Part shown: positions 26,770-33,294 of the stretch, one piece after another
Numbering within the stretch: the first letter of the stretch is position 1
Layout of the letters: each line of letters begins with the position of its first letter
Source: Gammaproteobacteria bacterium
GTDB taxonomy: Bacteria; Pseudomonadota; Gammaproteobacteria; Pseudomonadales; Azotimanducaceae
NCBI GenBank assembly: GCA_026706385.1
Contig: JAPOYV010000062.1
Span: 1 to 45,270 of the forward strand
Length of the DNA: 45,270 nucleotides
Direction of reading: 5' to 3'
The notes under the pieces: generated by a model
Told to the model about the DNA's origin: nothing
The model's input: only the letters and a program-made list of their open reading frames with translations
Database searches by the model: none
Made by a program: the position numbers and the translations under genes

Positions 26770-28535
26770 GGTGATCTCCCTTTGTCGAGCCGATAGTCGA
26801 ATACGCAAGATGCGCCGCGCATCTCGCGGAACCAAAGAGTGGCGTTGTTCCCCAACGAGTCGGTAAGTCGTACGGGCTCGTTCAGCTTGAAGTGCACGGG
26901 CTGCGGCAGACCGTCGTTGATGGCGACGTTGTCGGCGTAGAGATAGGTGCGGTCAAGGTGATCCAGGATGGGATTCAAGCGGCCTTCGATTCCGGTGAGG
27001 TGGCCGGTTCGGTTGGCGATGATCTGGGATCCGCCCTGGGGTTCGGGGTCCAGTCGTACCTCCACTTCCGCGGGCGACTGCCCTGAGGGGGCGTACTCGG
27101 CGACTTGCGCTTGGTAACCAAGGGCGGCGCAGAACACCGTCATCGGCAATTGTGTATGTAGGACGAAGTCTGCGTTGCCGAAAGTGTCCGTTTGTTCGTC
27201 CCGATAGGTGTTGTTCGGGTACAGCATGAGCACGTGGACGTCCTTGATCGGCTCGCTGGCGTGCGCGTCACGAATCGAGATGCGCACCGATGCGTCATCC
27301 GTGAGCGGCGGACTCGCGGCCGGGATCGTGACCACGAGTTCGCGTTCCCCATGGAGTTCGAAACGGGGTTTGGCGCCAGCGAGTGCAAACGTCTCATCCT
27401 CGATGACGGCAATCCCTTCGCCACGACGCTCGATGAAGTATTGTCTGTCACCTGCGCCGGCGACGTCGCCGAGAGGACACTGCCCCAGTCTCGACGCCAG
27501 TAGTTCATTGCGCGTGAACTGGCTGGTGCGCAAGTCGGCGGGCGTCATGGAGTTGGACAACCCGCCGGGCGAGTAGAGCTCCAGACGGTCGTGGAAAACG
27601 AACAGCCGAATGTGCGAACCGGTTACGGCGTAGTCTCGATGCACGACCGCGTTGACCACGGCCTCGAATACCGCGCGCTCGCTGAATTGTGGGGTCTCGG
27701 TGCGGCCAGGCCGCTTGCGTGCGGCGAGTCGCCGGTTGCGCGCCACGAACCGAACGGCTTGGCGGATTTGCTCGTCGAGAGGCCCGGTGATGTCCTGGGC
27801 GTCGATCTGCTGGTCGCCGTCCATGTTCTCGCCGGCGTAGCAGACCGCTTGGATGTAGGCGTTCGGCAACCACTCGCGCGGATCCGCCGTGGCCAGCAGG
27901 ATGCCGGCGACCGTCGCCGTTGGCGTGCCGTGCTGATCCTTGACGAACTTGAGCTTGCCCAGGGTACTCGCTGCGCTCTCGTTGGCGCGCGAACTCGCGT
28001 AGCGCCGCCACAGCTCAGGCAGCAGCGAGTTCAAGCCGGTCCCGGCCACGGGGCGCGTGTCGGTGGCCGTGGCGTCCGACTGTCCCCGGACCTGTAGCAA
28101 GCGCCTGATGTCGGCGGACGCCATCTTGCGCTTGGCGTCCCCGCGCCGGCGCAGATACCCTCCGGGTGATCGATGTACATCGGTGCCCGAGGGAACGTCG
28201 ACGACGAGGACGCCGCCAGCCAAATCGGCCGGCGCCGGGACGCGGCGCACCTCGAAATCGAGAGCGGGCTCGATACTATCCGAGCAAACCTCGCCGACAA
28301 AGGCGGTCACCACGTCGAGTTCGTCGGCGTCGAGCGGTTTCGGGCTACGGTCGTCCGCTACGCCGAGGACCACACGCCCGCCGTTGGCATTGGCGAATGC
28401 CGCGAACTCGTCGGCGAGTGCATCGCGCCGAGGCGCGACGACACGAGAGCCCTGAAACCGGACCTCCTTGAGCTCCAGCTCGGTGTCCTCGCCGAGTTGG
28501 ACCTGTCGCCAGAGTGCTGTCGGATCGATCGGCAT
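26766..28535 (-). CDS. AlbA_2 (Schlafen-like) / HATPase_c_4 protein with extra C-terminal domain
   Basis: A 589-residue protein. Residues about 15-150 are an AlbA_2 putative nucleic-acid-binding domain (EDTELELKEVRF, FAAFANANGGRVVLGVAD). Residues about 285-345 carry the Bergerat ATPase N-box in FEAVVNAVVHRDYAV and the G-box region LYSPGGL of COG2865-type proteins. Past residue 400 there is a beta-rich module, then a terminal domain with RTYLYADNVAINDG, not assignable by eye. Such proteins are called transcriptional regulators or are linked to defence, with few tests. Here it sits between a MaoC gene (7 nt upstream) and an amidohydrolase (4-nt overlap). Confidence 0.82.
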   Translation of the reverse strand: MPIDPTALWRQVQLGEDTELELKEVRFQGSRVVAPRRDALADEFAAFANANGGRVVLGVADDRSPKPLDADELDVVTAFVGEVCSDSIEPALDFEVRRVPAPADLAGGVLVVDVPSGTDVHRSPGGYLRRRGDAKRKMASADIRRLLQVRGQSDATATDTRPVAGTGLNSLLPELWRRYASSRANESAASTLGKLKFVKDQHGTPTATVAGILLATADPREWLPNAYIQAVCYAGENMDGDQQIDAQDITGPLDEQIRQAVRFVARNRRLAARKRPGRTETPQFSERAVFEAVVNAVVHRDYAVTGSHIRLFVFHDRLELYSPGGLSNSMTPADLRTSQFTRNELLASRLGQCPLGDVAGAGDRQYFIERRGEGIAVIEDETFALAGAKPRFELHGERELVVTIPAASPPLTDDASVRISIRDAHASEPIKDVHVLMLYPNNTYRDEQTDTFGNADFVLHTQLPMTVFCAALGYQAQVAEYAPSGQSPAEVEVRLDPEPQGGSQIIANRTGHLTGIEGRLNPILDHLDRTYLYADNVAINDGLPQPVHFKLNEPVRLTDSLGNNATLWFREMRGASCVFDYRLDKGRSP

Positions 28536-28542
28536 CGTCGCC

Positions 28543-29379
28543 TCAAGCGAATGTGCATCGCCCCTGGTCGATGACCACGTCGCCGTCCTGGTTGGTGGTC
28601 CGGAACAGCGCCTCGTTGCCGTCTGCCCACATCGACACCGTCAGGGTGTCGCCGGGAATCACGGGCCGCGAGAAGCGTGCGTTCATGGACCGGAAGCGCG
28701 AGGGATCGCCGTTGCAGAGGCTGTGCAGCAAAGCACGCCCGGTGAAGCCATAGGTGCACAGCCCGTGCAGGATTGGCTTGTCGAAACCGCCCGCTGCCGC
28801 GAACGCCGGATCGGAATGCAACGGGTTGCGGTCGCCGGAAAGCCGGTAGGTCAACGCTTGGTCCTCGCGTGTCGCGTAGGTCACCTGGTGGGTCGGCTCG
28901 GCGTCGGGGAACTCGAGCTTCGCCGACGGGCCGCGGTCGCCACCCCAGCCGCCTTCGCCGCGGCAGAACAGCATGGCGCGGGTTTTCAGGAGCCGCTTGC
29001 CCGTCGACTTGTCGAAGGACTCGGACTCCGATTCCAGCACCGCCGCTGCGCCCTTGTCCCAGATCCCCGCGATGCGCCCGGTGCTCTCGATCTCCCCGTC
29101 GGGCGGAATCTCGTCGAACAGTTCGAACCCCTGTTCGCCGTGGACCATCTTCGTGCGGTCGTAGGTTCCGGCCTTGTGCATCGGCGTGCCGCCGCCGCCG
29201 ACGATGACGGCGAACGTGGGAAAAACGCGCTGGGTCACGCCGCGCGTGTTCTCCGTGGTGAACGACAACTCGTCCGTGCCGGCGCCGATTCCGACGGCGT
29301 AGAGCAGGGCGTCCTTAGAGTTCCAGGAGCGCGCTACGGGTCCGCCGGTCTCGCCGACCGCGTCTGGGTTGATGGGCAT
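28543..29379 (-). CDS. MaoC-type enoyl-CoA hydratase 2
   Basis: A 278-residue double hot-dog protein like the hydratase-2 part of MFE-2. The catalytic motif is seen as LSGDRNPLHSDPAFAA followed by GFDKPILHGLCTYG, with the Asp/His dyad in DRNPLH. It hydrates trans-2-enoyl-CoA to the (R)-3-hydroxyacyl-CoA and probably acts on bulky side chains, given the divergent Ltp2-like genes. ATG 29379 is chosen because AGGAAG lies 8 nt upstream; the longer open frame above it is not family-like. It is first in the operon with the AlbA_2/ATPase and amidohydrolase genes. Confidence 0.88.
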   Translation of the reverse strand: MPINPDAVGETGGPVARSWNSKDALLYAVGIGAGTDELSFTTENTRGVTQRVFPTFAVIVGGGGTPMHKAGTYDRTKMVHGEQGFELFDEIPPDGEIESTGRIAGIWDKGAAAVLESESESFDKSTGKRLLKTRAMLFCRGEGGWGGDRGPSAKLEFPDAEPTHQVTYATREDQALTYRLSGDRNPLHSDPAFAAAGGFDKPILHGLCTYGFTGRALLHSLCNGDPSRFRSMNARFSRPVIPGDTLTVSMWADGNEALFRTTNQDGDVVIDQGRCTFA

Positions 29380-29416
29380 GTCGTGACTTCCTGTGAATGA
29401 CTCAAAGTGGCTCCTA

Positions 29417-29446
29417 TTGAACCACGACCCGCACCGACGCTTTAAA
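29417..29446 (+). promoter_or_regulatory. Possible sigma70-like promoter for the Ltp operon
   Basis: TTGAAC (29417-29422) and TTTAAA (29441-29446) are separated by 18 bp in the divergent MaoC/Ltp gap, with the most AT-rich bases of that gap. Both hexamers match 4 of 6 consensus positions. It lies about 55 bp before the Ltp start. Confidence 0.35.
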
Positions 29447-29501
29447 TGTAGAGCGCGCCCGGCTATGTTGCGCGTTCCACCGGGGAGGTCCGAGGAATCC
29501 C

Positions 29502-30680
29502 ATGTCACGAACCTTAAGGGGCACCACCGCCATTGCCGGCGTCGGTGAGACCACCTACTACAAACGCGGCCAGTCGCCGGACGCCGAGTTCAAGCTGGCG
29601 CTGATGGCCATTCTCGCGGCGTGCGAGGACGCGGGCATCTCGCCCAAGGAAGTCGACGGCTTCGCGTCGTTCTCCAACGACCGCAGCGATCCGTCGCGGC
29701 TCGCCAATGCTCTCGGCTGCCACGACCTGCGCTTCTCCAACATGCAGTGGGGCGGCGGCGGAGGCGGGGGCTCGGCGGCGATCGCCCACGCGGCGGCGTC
29801 GGTGACCACGGGCCTCGCGGAGTGCGTTGTCGTCTTCCGCGCTCTCGCGCAGGGCCAGTTCGGCCGCTTCGGCCAGGGTCCGCGCAGCAACGTCGTCTCC
29901 GGCGGCGGCGCGTTCACGATCCCCTACGGCCTGATGTCGCCGGCGCAGAGCTTCGCCATGAAGGTCATGCGTTTCATGCATGAGCACGGTGTCGGGCGCT
30001 CGGCGTTGCGGGCGATCTCGCTCGCGTCCTACCACCACGCGCAGAACAACCCCCGCGCGGTGATGCACGGGCGCCCGCTCGACGCGGAGAAGTACGACGC
30101 CTCCCGCTGGATCGTCGAGCCGTTCAGGCTGTTCGACTGCTGTCTGGAGAACGACGGCGCGGCGGCGATGGTTGTGGTCCCCGCCGAGCGCGCCAAGGAC
30201 TTCCCGCACCCGCCGGCGTACGTCCTGAGCGCGGTGACCGGCTCCCACTATCGGGCCGGCGCATCCGTACACAACACGCCGGACTACGCGACCTCGAACT
30301 TCAAGACCTGCGTGCCGCGCCTCTACGACATGGCGGGCTGCAAACCGGACGACGTGGATGTCCTGCAGTGCTACGAGAACTTCACCGGCGGCGTGCTGAT
30401 GAGCATGGTCGAGCACGGCTTCGTCGAACCCGAGGAGTGCAACGAGTTCCTCACCAAGGAGAACCTGATCGCGCCGAGCGGCAAGCTGCCCACCAACACC
30501 AGCGGCGGCAACCTGGCGGAGTGCTACATGCACGGCCTGGAGCTCAACATCGAGGCGGTACGCCAGATCCGCGGCACGTCGCCCAACCAGGTCGACGACG
30601 TGGATGTCTCCCTGGTGGTATCGGGGCCCATGGTGACCCCGGTCAGTTCGTCCATCTTCGGCTCGGAGGCAACCCTATGA
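29502..30680 (+). CDS. Thiolase-fold lipid-transfer protein, Ltp2-like aldolase
   Basis: A 392-residue thiolase-superfamily protein. The position that holds the nucleophilic cysteine in thiolases is a glycine-rich run (QWGGGGGGGSAAIAHAAAS) with no Cys, so thiolysis is unlikely. This is typical of Ltp2-type enzymes, which cleave sterol side chains by retro-aldol reaction with a DUF35 partner. Tyr291 (QCYENFTGG) and Tyr342 (AECYMHG) are spaced like the two catalytic tyrosines reported for Ltp2. A DUF35 gene follows with a 4-nt overlap. The start ATG 29502 follows GGGGAGG. The substrate is inferred, not shown. Confidence 0.85.
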   Translation: MSRTLRGTTAIAGVGETTYYKRGQSPDAEFKLALMAILAACEDAGISPKEVDGFASFSNDRSDPSRLANALGCHDLRFSNMQWGGGGGGGSAAIAHAAASVTTGLAECVVVFRALAQGQFGRFGQGPRSNVVSGGGAFTIPYGLMSPAQSFAMKVMRFMHEHGVGRSALRAISLASYHHAQNNPRAVMHGRPLDAEKYDASRWIVEPFRLFDCCLENDGAAAMVVVPAERAKDFPHPPAYVLSAVTGSHYRAGASVHNTPDYATSNFKTCVPRLYDMAGCKPDDVDVLQCYENFTGGVLMSMVEHGFVEPEECNEFLTKENLIAPSGKLPTNTSGGNLAECYMHGLELNIEAVRQIRGTSPNQVDDVDVSLVVSGPMVTPVSSSIFGSEATL

Positions 30681-31117
30681 GCGACGCGTACCTGAAGGCG
30701 GGTCTGCCGAAGCCCGCGCCCGCCCCGGACGGCCTCGACGCGCCGTACTGGGAGGCCGTCGCCGAGGAGCGGCTTGTCATGCAGCACTGCCAGGACTGCG
30801 GCGCCTGGCAGTGGGGTCCCGAGTGGATCTGCCATCGATGCCATAGCCAGAACCTCGCCTTCGACGACGTGCCGCTCATCGGGCGCATCTACAGCTACGA
30901 GCGCGTCTGGCACCCGGTGCATCCCGCGCTCAACGAGCAAGGCCCGTACATCATCGTCCTGGTGGAGTTTCCCGACCACGACGGTGCCCGCATGGTCGGC
31001 AACCTGCTCGGCGACCCGCGCCAGGACGTCGAGATCGGCGGCCGGGTGCAGGCCGTCTTCGAGCATCACCAGGACGACGATCCGGCGCATACGCTCGTGC
31101 ATTGGGAAGTCATCTAA
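30677..31117 (+). CDS. DUF35 OB-fold / zinc-ribbon acyl-CoA-binding protein
   Basis: A 146-residue DUF35 protein. A rubredoxin-like zinc ribbon has Cys38, Cys41, Cys52 and Cys55 (CQDCGAW and WICHRC). An OB-fold follows, with LIGRIYSYERVWHPVH and YIIVLVEFPD. DUF35 proteins act as obligate partners of thiolase-like aldolases and thiolases by positioning CoA thioesters. The ATGA overlap with the upstream Ltp gene implies a stoichiometric complex. There is no MaoC domain fused to it; the nearest MaoC gene is divergently transcribed. Confidence 0.9.
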   Translation: MSDAYLKAGLPKPAPAPDGLDAPYWEAVAEERLVMQHCQDCGAWQWGPEWICHRCHSQNLAFDDVPLIGRIYSYERVWHPVHPALNEQGPYIIVLVEFPDHDGARMVGNLLGDPRQDVEIGGRVQAVFEHHQDDDPAHTLVHWEVI

Positions 31118-31125
31118 GGACGCGA

Positions 31126-32532
31126 ATGCCCGCCAAGACCGACGCATCGGTCGCCCGCCGCGTCCAGGCCAATCGCCGGCTAGTCAGGGACGGCGCGTCG
31201 ACCGACGACGTCGAGCGGGCGAAGGCGCGGCTCGACGCGGTGTTCTCCGCCTATCCCGGACTGGTCGCCGGGAGTTGCTTCGACGCCGACGGCGAAGGTT
31301 TCACCGTCACCTGCGTCTTCGCACCCGGCGATCTCGGACGCGCCTCGGCATTGGCCGTCGACTTCATCGCGGCCCGCGTGGGCGCCTCCAGCGAGACCGG
31401 CGCCGACGTGACGCGCGTGCGCTGCTCGGCCACCGAGTTCGTGCGCTTCCAGCACTACCTGTACTACGGCTCCGAACTGCAGGTCGCCCATCGGCCGGCC
31501 GCGCGTCTGACCCGTACGCCGCTGCCAACGCTTCTCGGCCGCGCCTTGGGCACGTTCACACGCGACTACGACCGGGCGCGCGGCGAGGACGGCACCGTCC
31601 CGCAACTGCCCGCGTGGGCCAACGTGCTGCGGGTGATCGACGCGGACGGTACGGACCAGCAGGACATCGTCCGGCGCGCGGTCGTCGCACAGCGCATCGC
31701 CCGGATCGCCGTCACCCGGCTCGAACGTCGCGGGCGGCTCGCCGTCGAGGCTCGCGCGATCCCGGGCAAGCGCGGCAAGGCCCGGATCGTCCTGTTGACG
31801 GACGAGGGTGCCGCAGCGCGGACGCGCGCGGAGAGCCTGGTTGCGACCTTGCAGGACGATTGGCGCCAGCGCTTCGGCGGCGCCGCCATCGACCGCCTGC
31901 GCGAGGCGCTGGCGAGCGTCGTCAACCGGCTCCCCATCGAATTGCCGCACTACGTCACCGGCTACGGCGAGGGTGATCCGAGCGTCACGGGCGGCGACTA
32001 CCATGCGGAGCAGGCCGGACCGCCCAGGATTCCAGCGCACGGCCAGGAATGGCCGGTCGTTCTGCGCGAGACCGGCAGCGACGCCGGTGACCTGCCGCTG
32101 CCCGCGCTGCTGTCGCAGGTGCTTGCGGCGTTCGCGATCGACTACGACCGCGAGCGCTTGGGCGGCCTGAACCGGACATCGAATTTCCTACGGTTCGTCG
32201 GGGACGAGGGCATGACGCTGGAACGGGCGCAGACTCTCGGCGGGGTGTCGGGCAACGGCAAGACGCTGCACGAGCGGCACCTCGACGTCGTCGTCGAACC
32301 GGGCCGGCCGCGCGACACGACCAGGCGCGTCTACCCCACGCCGAAGAGCCGCCGCGCCCGGGACGCCTACCCGCACCTGGTCATGGAGATCGAAGACGGG
32401 TGGGGCGAGGCGCACGGCGATGCCGTTCCGGCGCTCCGGGCGGTGCTGGAGACGATGAGCAATCACCTCGACGCCGACTTGCCGGACTACCCCGACACGA
32501 ATGGATGGATCCGCCGGCTCTGGCACGACTGA
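31126..32532 (+). CDS. Putative regulator with two MarR-like winged-helix segments
   Basis: A 468-residue protein not matched by eye to a named family. Residues about 1-115 are an alpha/beta domain. Residues about 130-290 contain a MarR-like winged helix (ARIAVTRLERRGRLAVEARA, then KARIVLLTDEG). Residues about 325-440 hold a second, similar segment (GGVSGNGKTLHERHLDVVVE, then RRVYPTPKSRRARD). Both begin alike: TPLPTLLGRALGTFTRDYDR and LPLPALLSQVLAAFAIDYDR. The ATG has AGGA 5 nt upstream and lies 8 nt after the DUF35 stop, so it belongs to the Ltp operon and may regulate it. A perfect 19-bp tandem repeat covers its stop codon. Confidence 0.65.
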   Translation: MPAKTDASVARRVQANRRLVRDGASTDDVERAKARLDAVFSAYPGLVAGSCFDADGEGFTVTCVFAPGDLGRASALAVDFIAARVGASSETGADVTRVRCSATEFVRFQHYLYYGSELQVAHRPAARLTRTPLPTLLGRALGTFTRDYDRARGEDGTVPQLPAWANVLRVIDADGTDQQDIVRRAVVAQRIARIAVTRLERRGRLAVEARAIPGKRGKARIVLLTDEGAAARTRAESLVATLQDDWRQRFGGAAIDRLREALASVVNRLPIELPHYVTGYGEGDPSVTGGDYHAEQAGPPRIPAHGQEWPVVLRETGSDAGDLPLPALLSQVLAAFAIDYDRERLGGLNRTSNFLRFVGDEGMTLERAQTLGGVSGNGKTLHERHLDVVVEPGRPRDTTRRVYPTPKSRRARDAYPHLVMEIEDGWGEAHGDAVPALRAVLETMSNHLDADLPDYPDTNGWIRRLWHD

Positions 32533-32558
32533 ACGGACCTGGCACGACTGAACGGACC
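32521..32558. repeat. Perfect 19-bp tandem duplication over a stop codon
   Basis: TGGCACGACTGAACGGACC occurs twice without a gap (32521-32539 and 32540-32558). The first copy contains the TGA stop (32530-32532) of the regulator gene. It looks like a recent slippage event. Confidence 0.9.
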
Positions 32559-32609
32559 GGTGTCACGGGACATCCACACGTTCGCACCCCGTCCGCCGTC
32601 CCTCCGACC

Positions 32610-32653
32610 GAACATCGCCCCTTTCAAACTGGCTGGCCTTAGGACGGCCAGCC
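32610..32653 (-). repeat. REP-like repeat, copy 3 (hairpin plus head)
   Basis: On the minus strand an 8-bp perfect hairpin (GGCTGGCC/GGCCAGCC, 32631-32653) is followed by the head TTGAAAGGGGCGATGTTC (32610-32627). It is inverted relative to copy 4. No T tract follows, so it is not a terminator. Confidence 0.75.
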
Positions 32654-32709
32654 GCATCCCGCTCCTCAGCGAATCATCGATCCGCAAAGGGGTGTGACGG
32701 GGCTGGCCC

Positions 32710-32727
32710 TTGAATAGGGCGATGTTC
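32710..32727 (+). repeat. REP-like repeat head, copy 4
   Basis: TTGAATAGGGCGATGTTC. With copy 3 it forms an inverted pair of 118 bp measured head to head. The adjacent hairpin is weak. Confidence 0.75.
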
Positions 32728-32809
32728 TTGCCGGGTGCGGCCGACTGGTGCGCGCGCATGCCTTGCGCTCGGCGCCGTCCCGCACTCGGCGTGAGCCAAA
32801 CGTCGGCTC

Positions 32810-32846
32810 TGGTGCGGAGCCGGCGGGACTGAAAAGGGCCATGTTC
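32810..32846 (+). repeat. REP-like repeat, copy 5 (hairpin plus head)
   Basis: CGGCTC and GAGCCG arms lie just upstream of the head CTGAAAAGGGCCATGTTC (32829-32846). The core GCGGAGCCG is shared with the hairpin of copy 1, 30 kb away. Confidence 0.7.
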
Positions 32847-32849
32847 TGC

Positions 32850-32882
32850 TGTTGTGCGCGTGTTGTGCGCGTGTTGTACACG
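32850..32882. repeat. 11-bp tandem repeat, three units
   Basis: TGTTGTGCGCG occurs twice (32850-32860, 32861-32871), followed by the variant TGTTGTACACG (32872-32882). It begins 4 nt after repeat head copy 5. Confidence 0.8.
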
Positions 32883-32977
32883 GAAAGGCGCGGCCGCGCC
32901 GCACAGCGCCCGCCGATGCCAGCCTCCCGCGGACACTTCCTCACCCTCGAGCGCCGAACAATGACAACGTCGTCGGC

Positions 32978-33051
32978 GGGGTTGTCCACGCTTTGTCCAG
33001 CGCGCCGGTCCTGCGCTACCTGGCGCGGTAGGACAAAGGGTGGGCAACCCC
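32978..33051. repeat. Long imperfect inverted repeat
   Basis: The 21-nt arms (32978-32998 and 33031-33051) match at about 19 positions. An inner stem CGCGCC/GGCGCG (33001-33006, 33022-33027) extends the hairpin. Head copy 6 follows 10 nt later, so this is probably the palindromic part of that copy. Confidence 0.75.
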
Positions 33052-33061
33052 ACACCGACAT

Positions 33062-33079
33062 TCGAAAAGGGCGATGTTC
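33062..33079 (+). repeat. REP-like repeat head, copy 6
   Basis: TCGAAAAGGGCGATGTTC, identical to copy 2 at 3030-3047 although 30 kb away. It lies directly after the long inverted repeat. Confidence 0.75.
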
Positions 33080-33294
33080 TGCGGCTGGCTGATCGCGCGA
33101 CGAGACGAAGGGGCCCTAAGCGTCAAGTGCACGCTGGGGTCGGCGTCGCGCGACCAGTAGGACGTGATCGAGCGTAGTGCGGCGCTGCTACAATCGCGCC
33201 GCCAAGGCCTCGCCGTCGGTGACGGCGTGGTAGATCGATGGCCGAGCGCCCTACCGGGGGCCCGCAAACAGCCGAAACGACCAGCGGAGAATGC

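Larger units (their letters stand above)
32533..33294. other. Non-coding repeat cluster upstream of the carboxylase gene
   Basis: The stretch holds four copies of the 18-nt REP-like head, a long inverted repeat and an 11-bp tandem repeat, with no convincing gene. Open frames here translate the repeats (phrases like NIALF recur), which argues against coding. A -10-like TACAAT at 33189-33194 might belong to the carboxylase promoter, but no good -35 was seen. Confidence 0.7.

Noticed and set aside
32631-32653. Hairpin GGCTGGCC/GGCCAGCC as a terminator of the regulator gene
   Set aside because: No T tract on either strand, and it is part of repeat copy 3.
32962-32975. TGACAACGTCGTCG, close to the LacI-type operator
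   Set aside because: It has two mismatches in the palindrome, lies in the repeat cluster and is far from any glucan gene; chance is sufficient.
32487-33053. 188-codon minus-strand frame in the repeat cluster
   Set aside because: It translates the repeat heads and hairpins and has no motif; the region reads as non-coding.
2892-33079. Repeat heads as a CRISPR array
   Set aside because: Copies are in both orientations, irregularly spaced and split over two sites 30 kb apart, with no cas genes.
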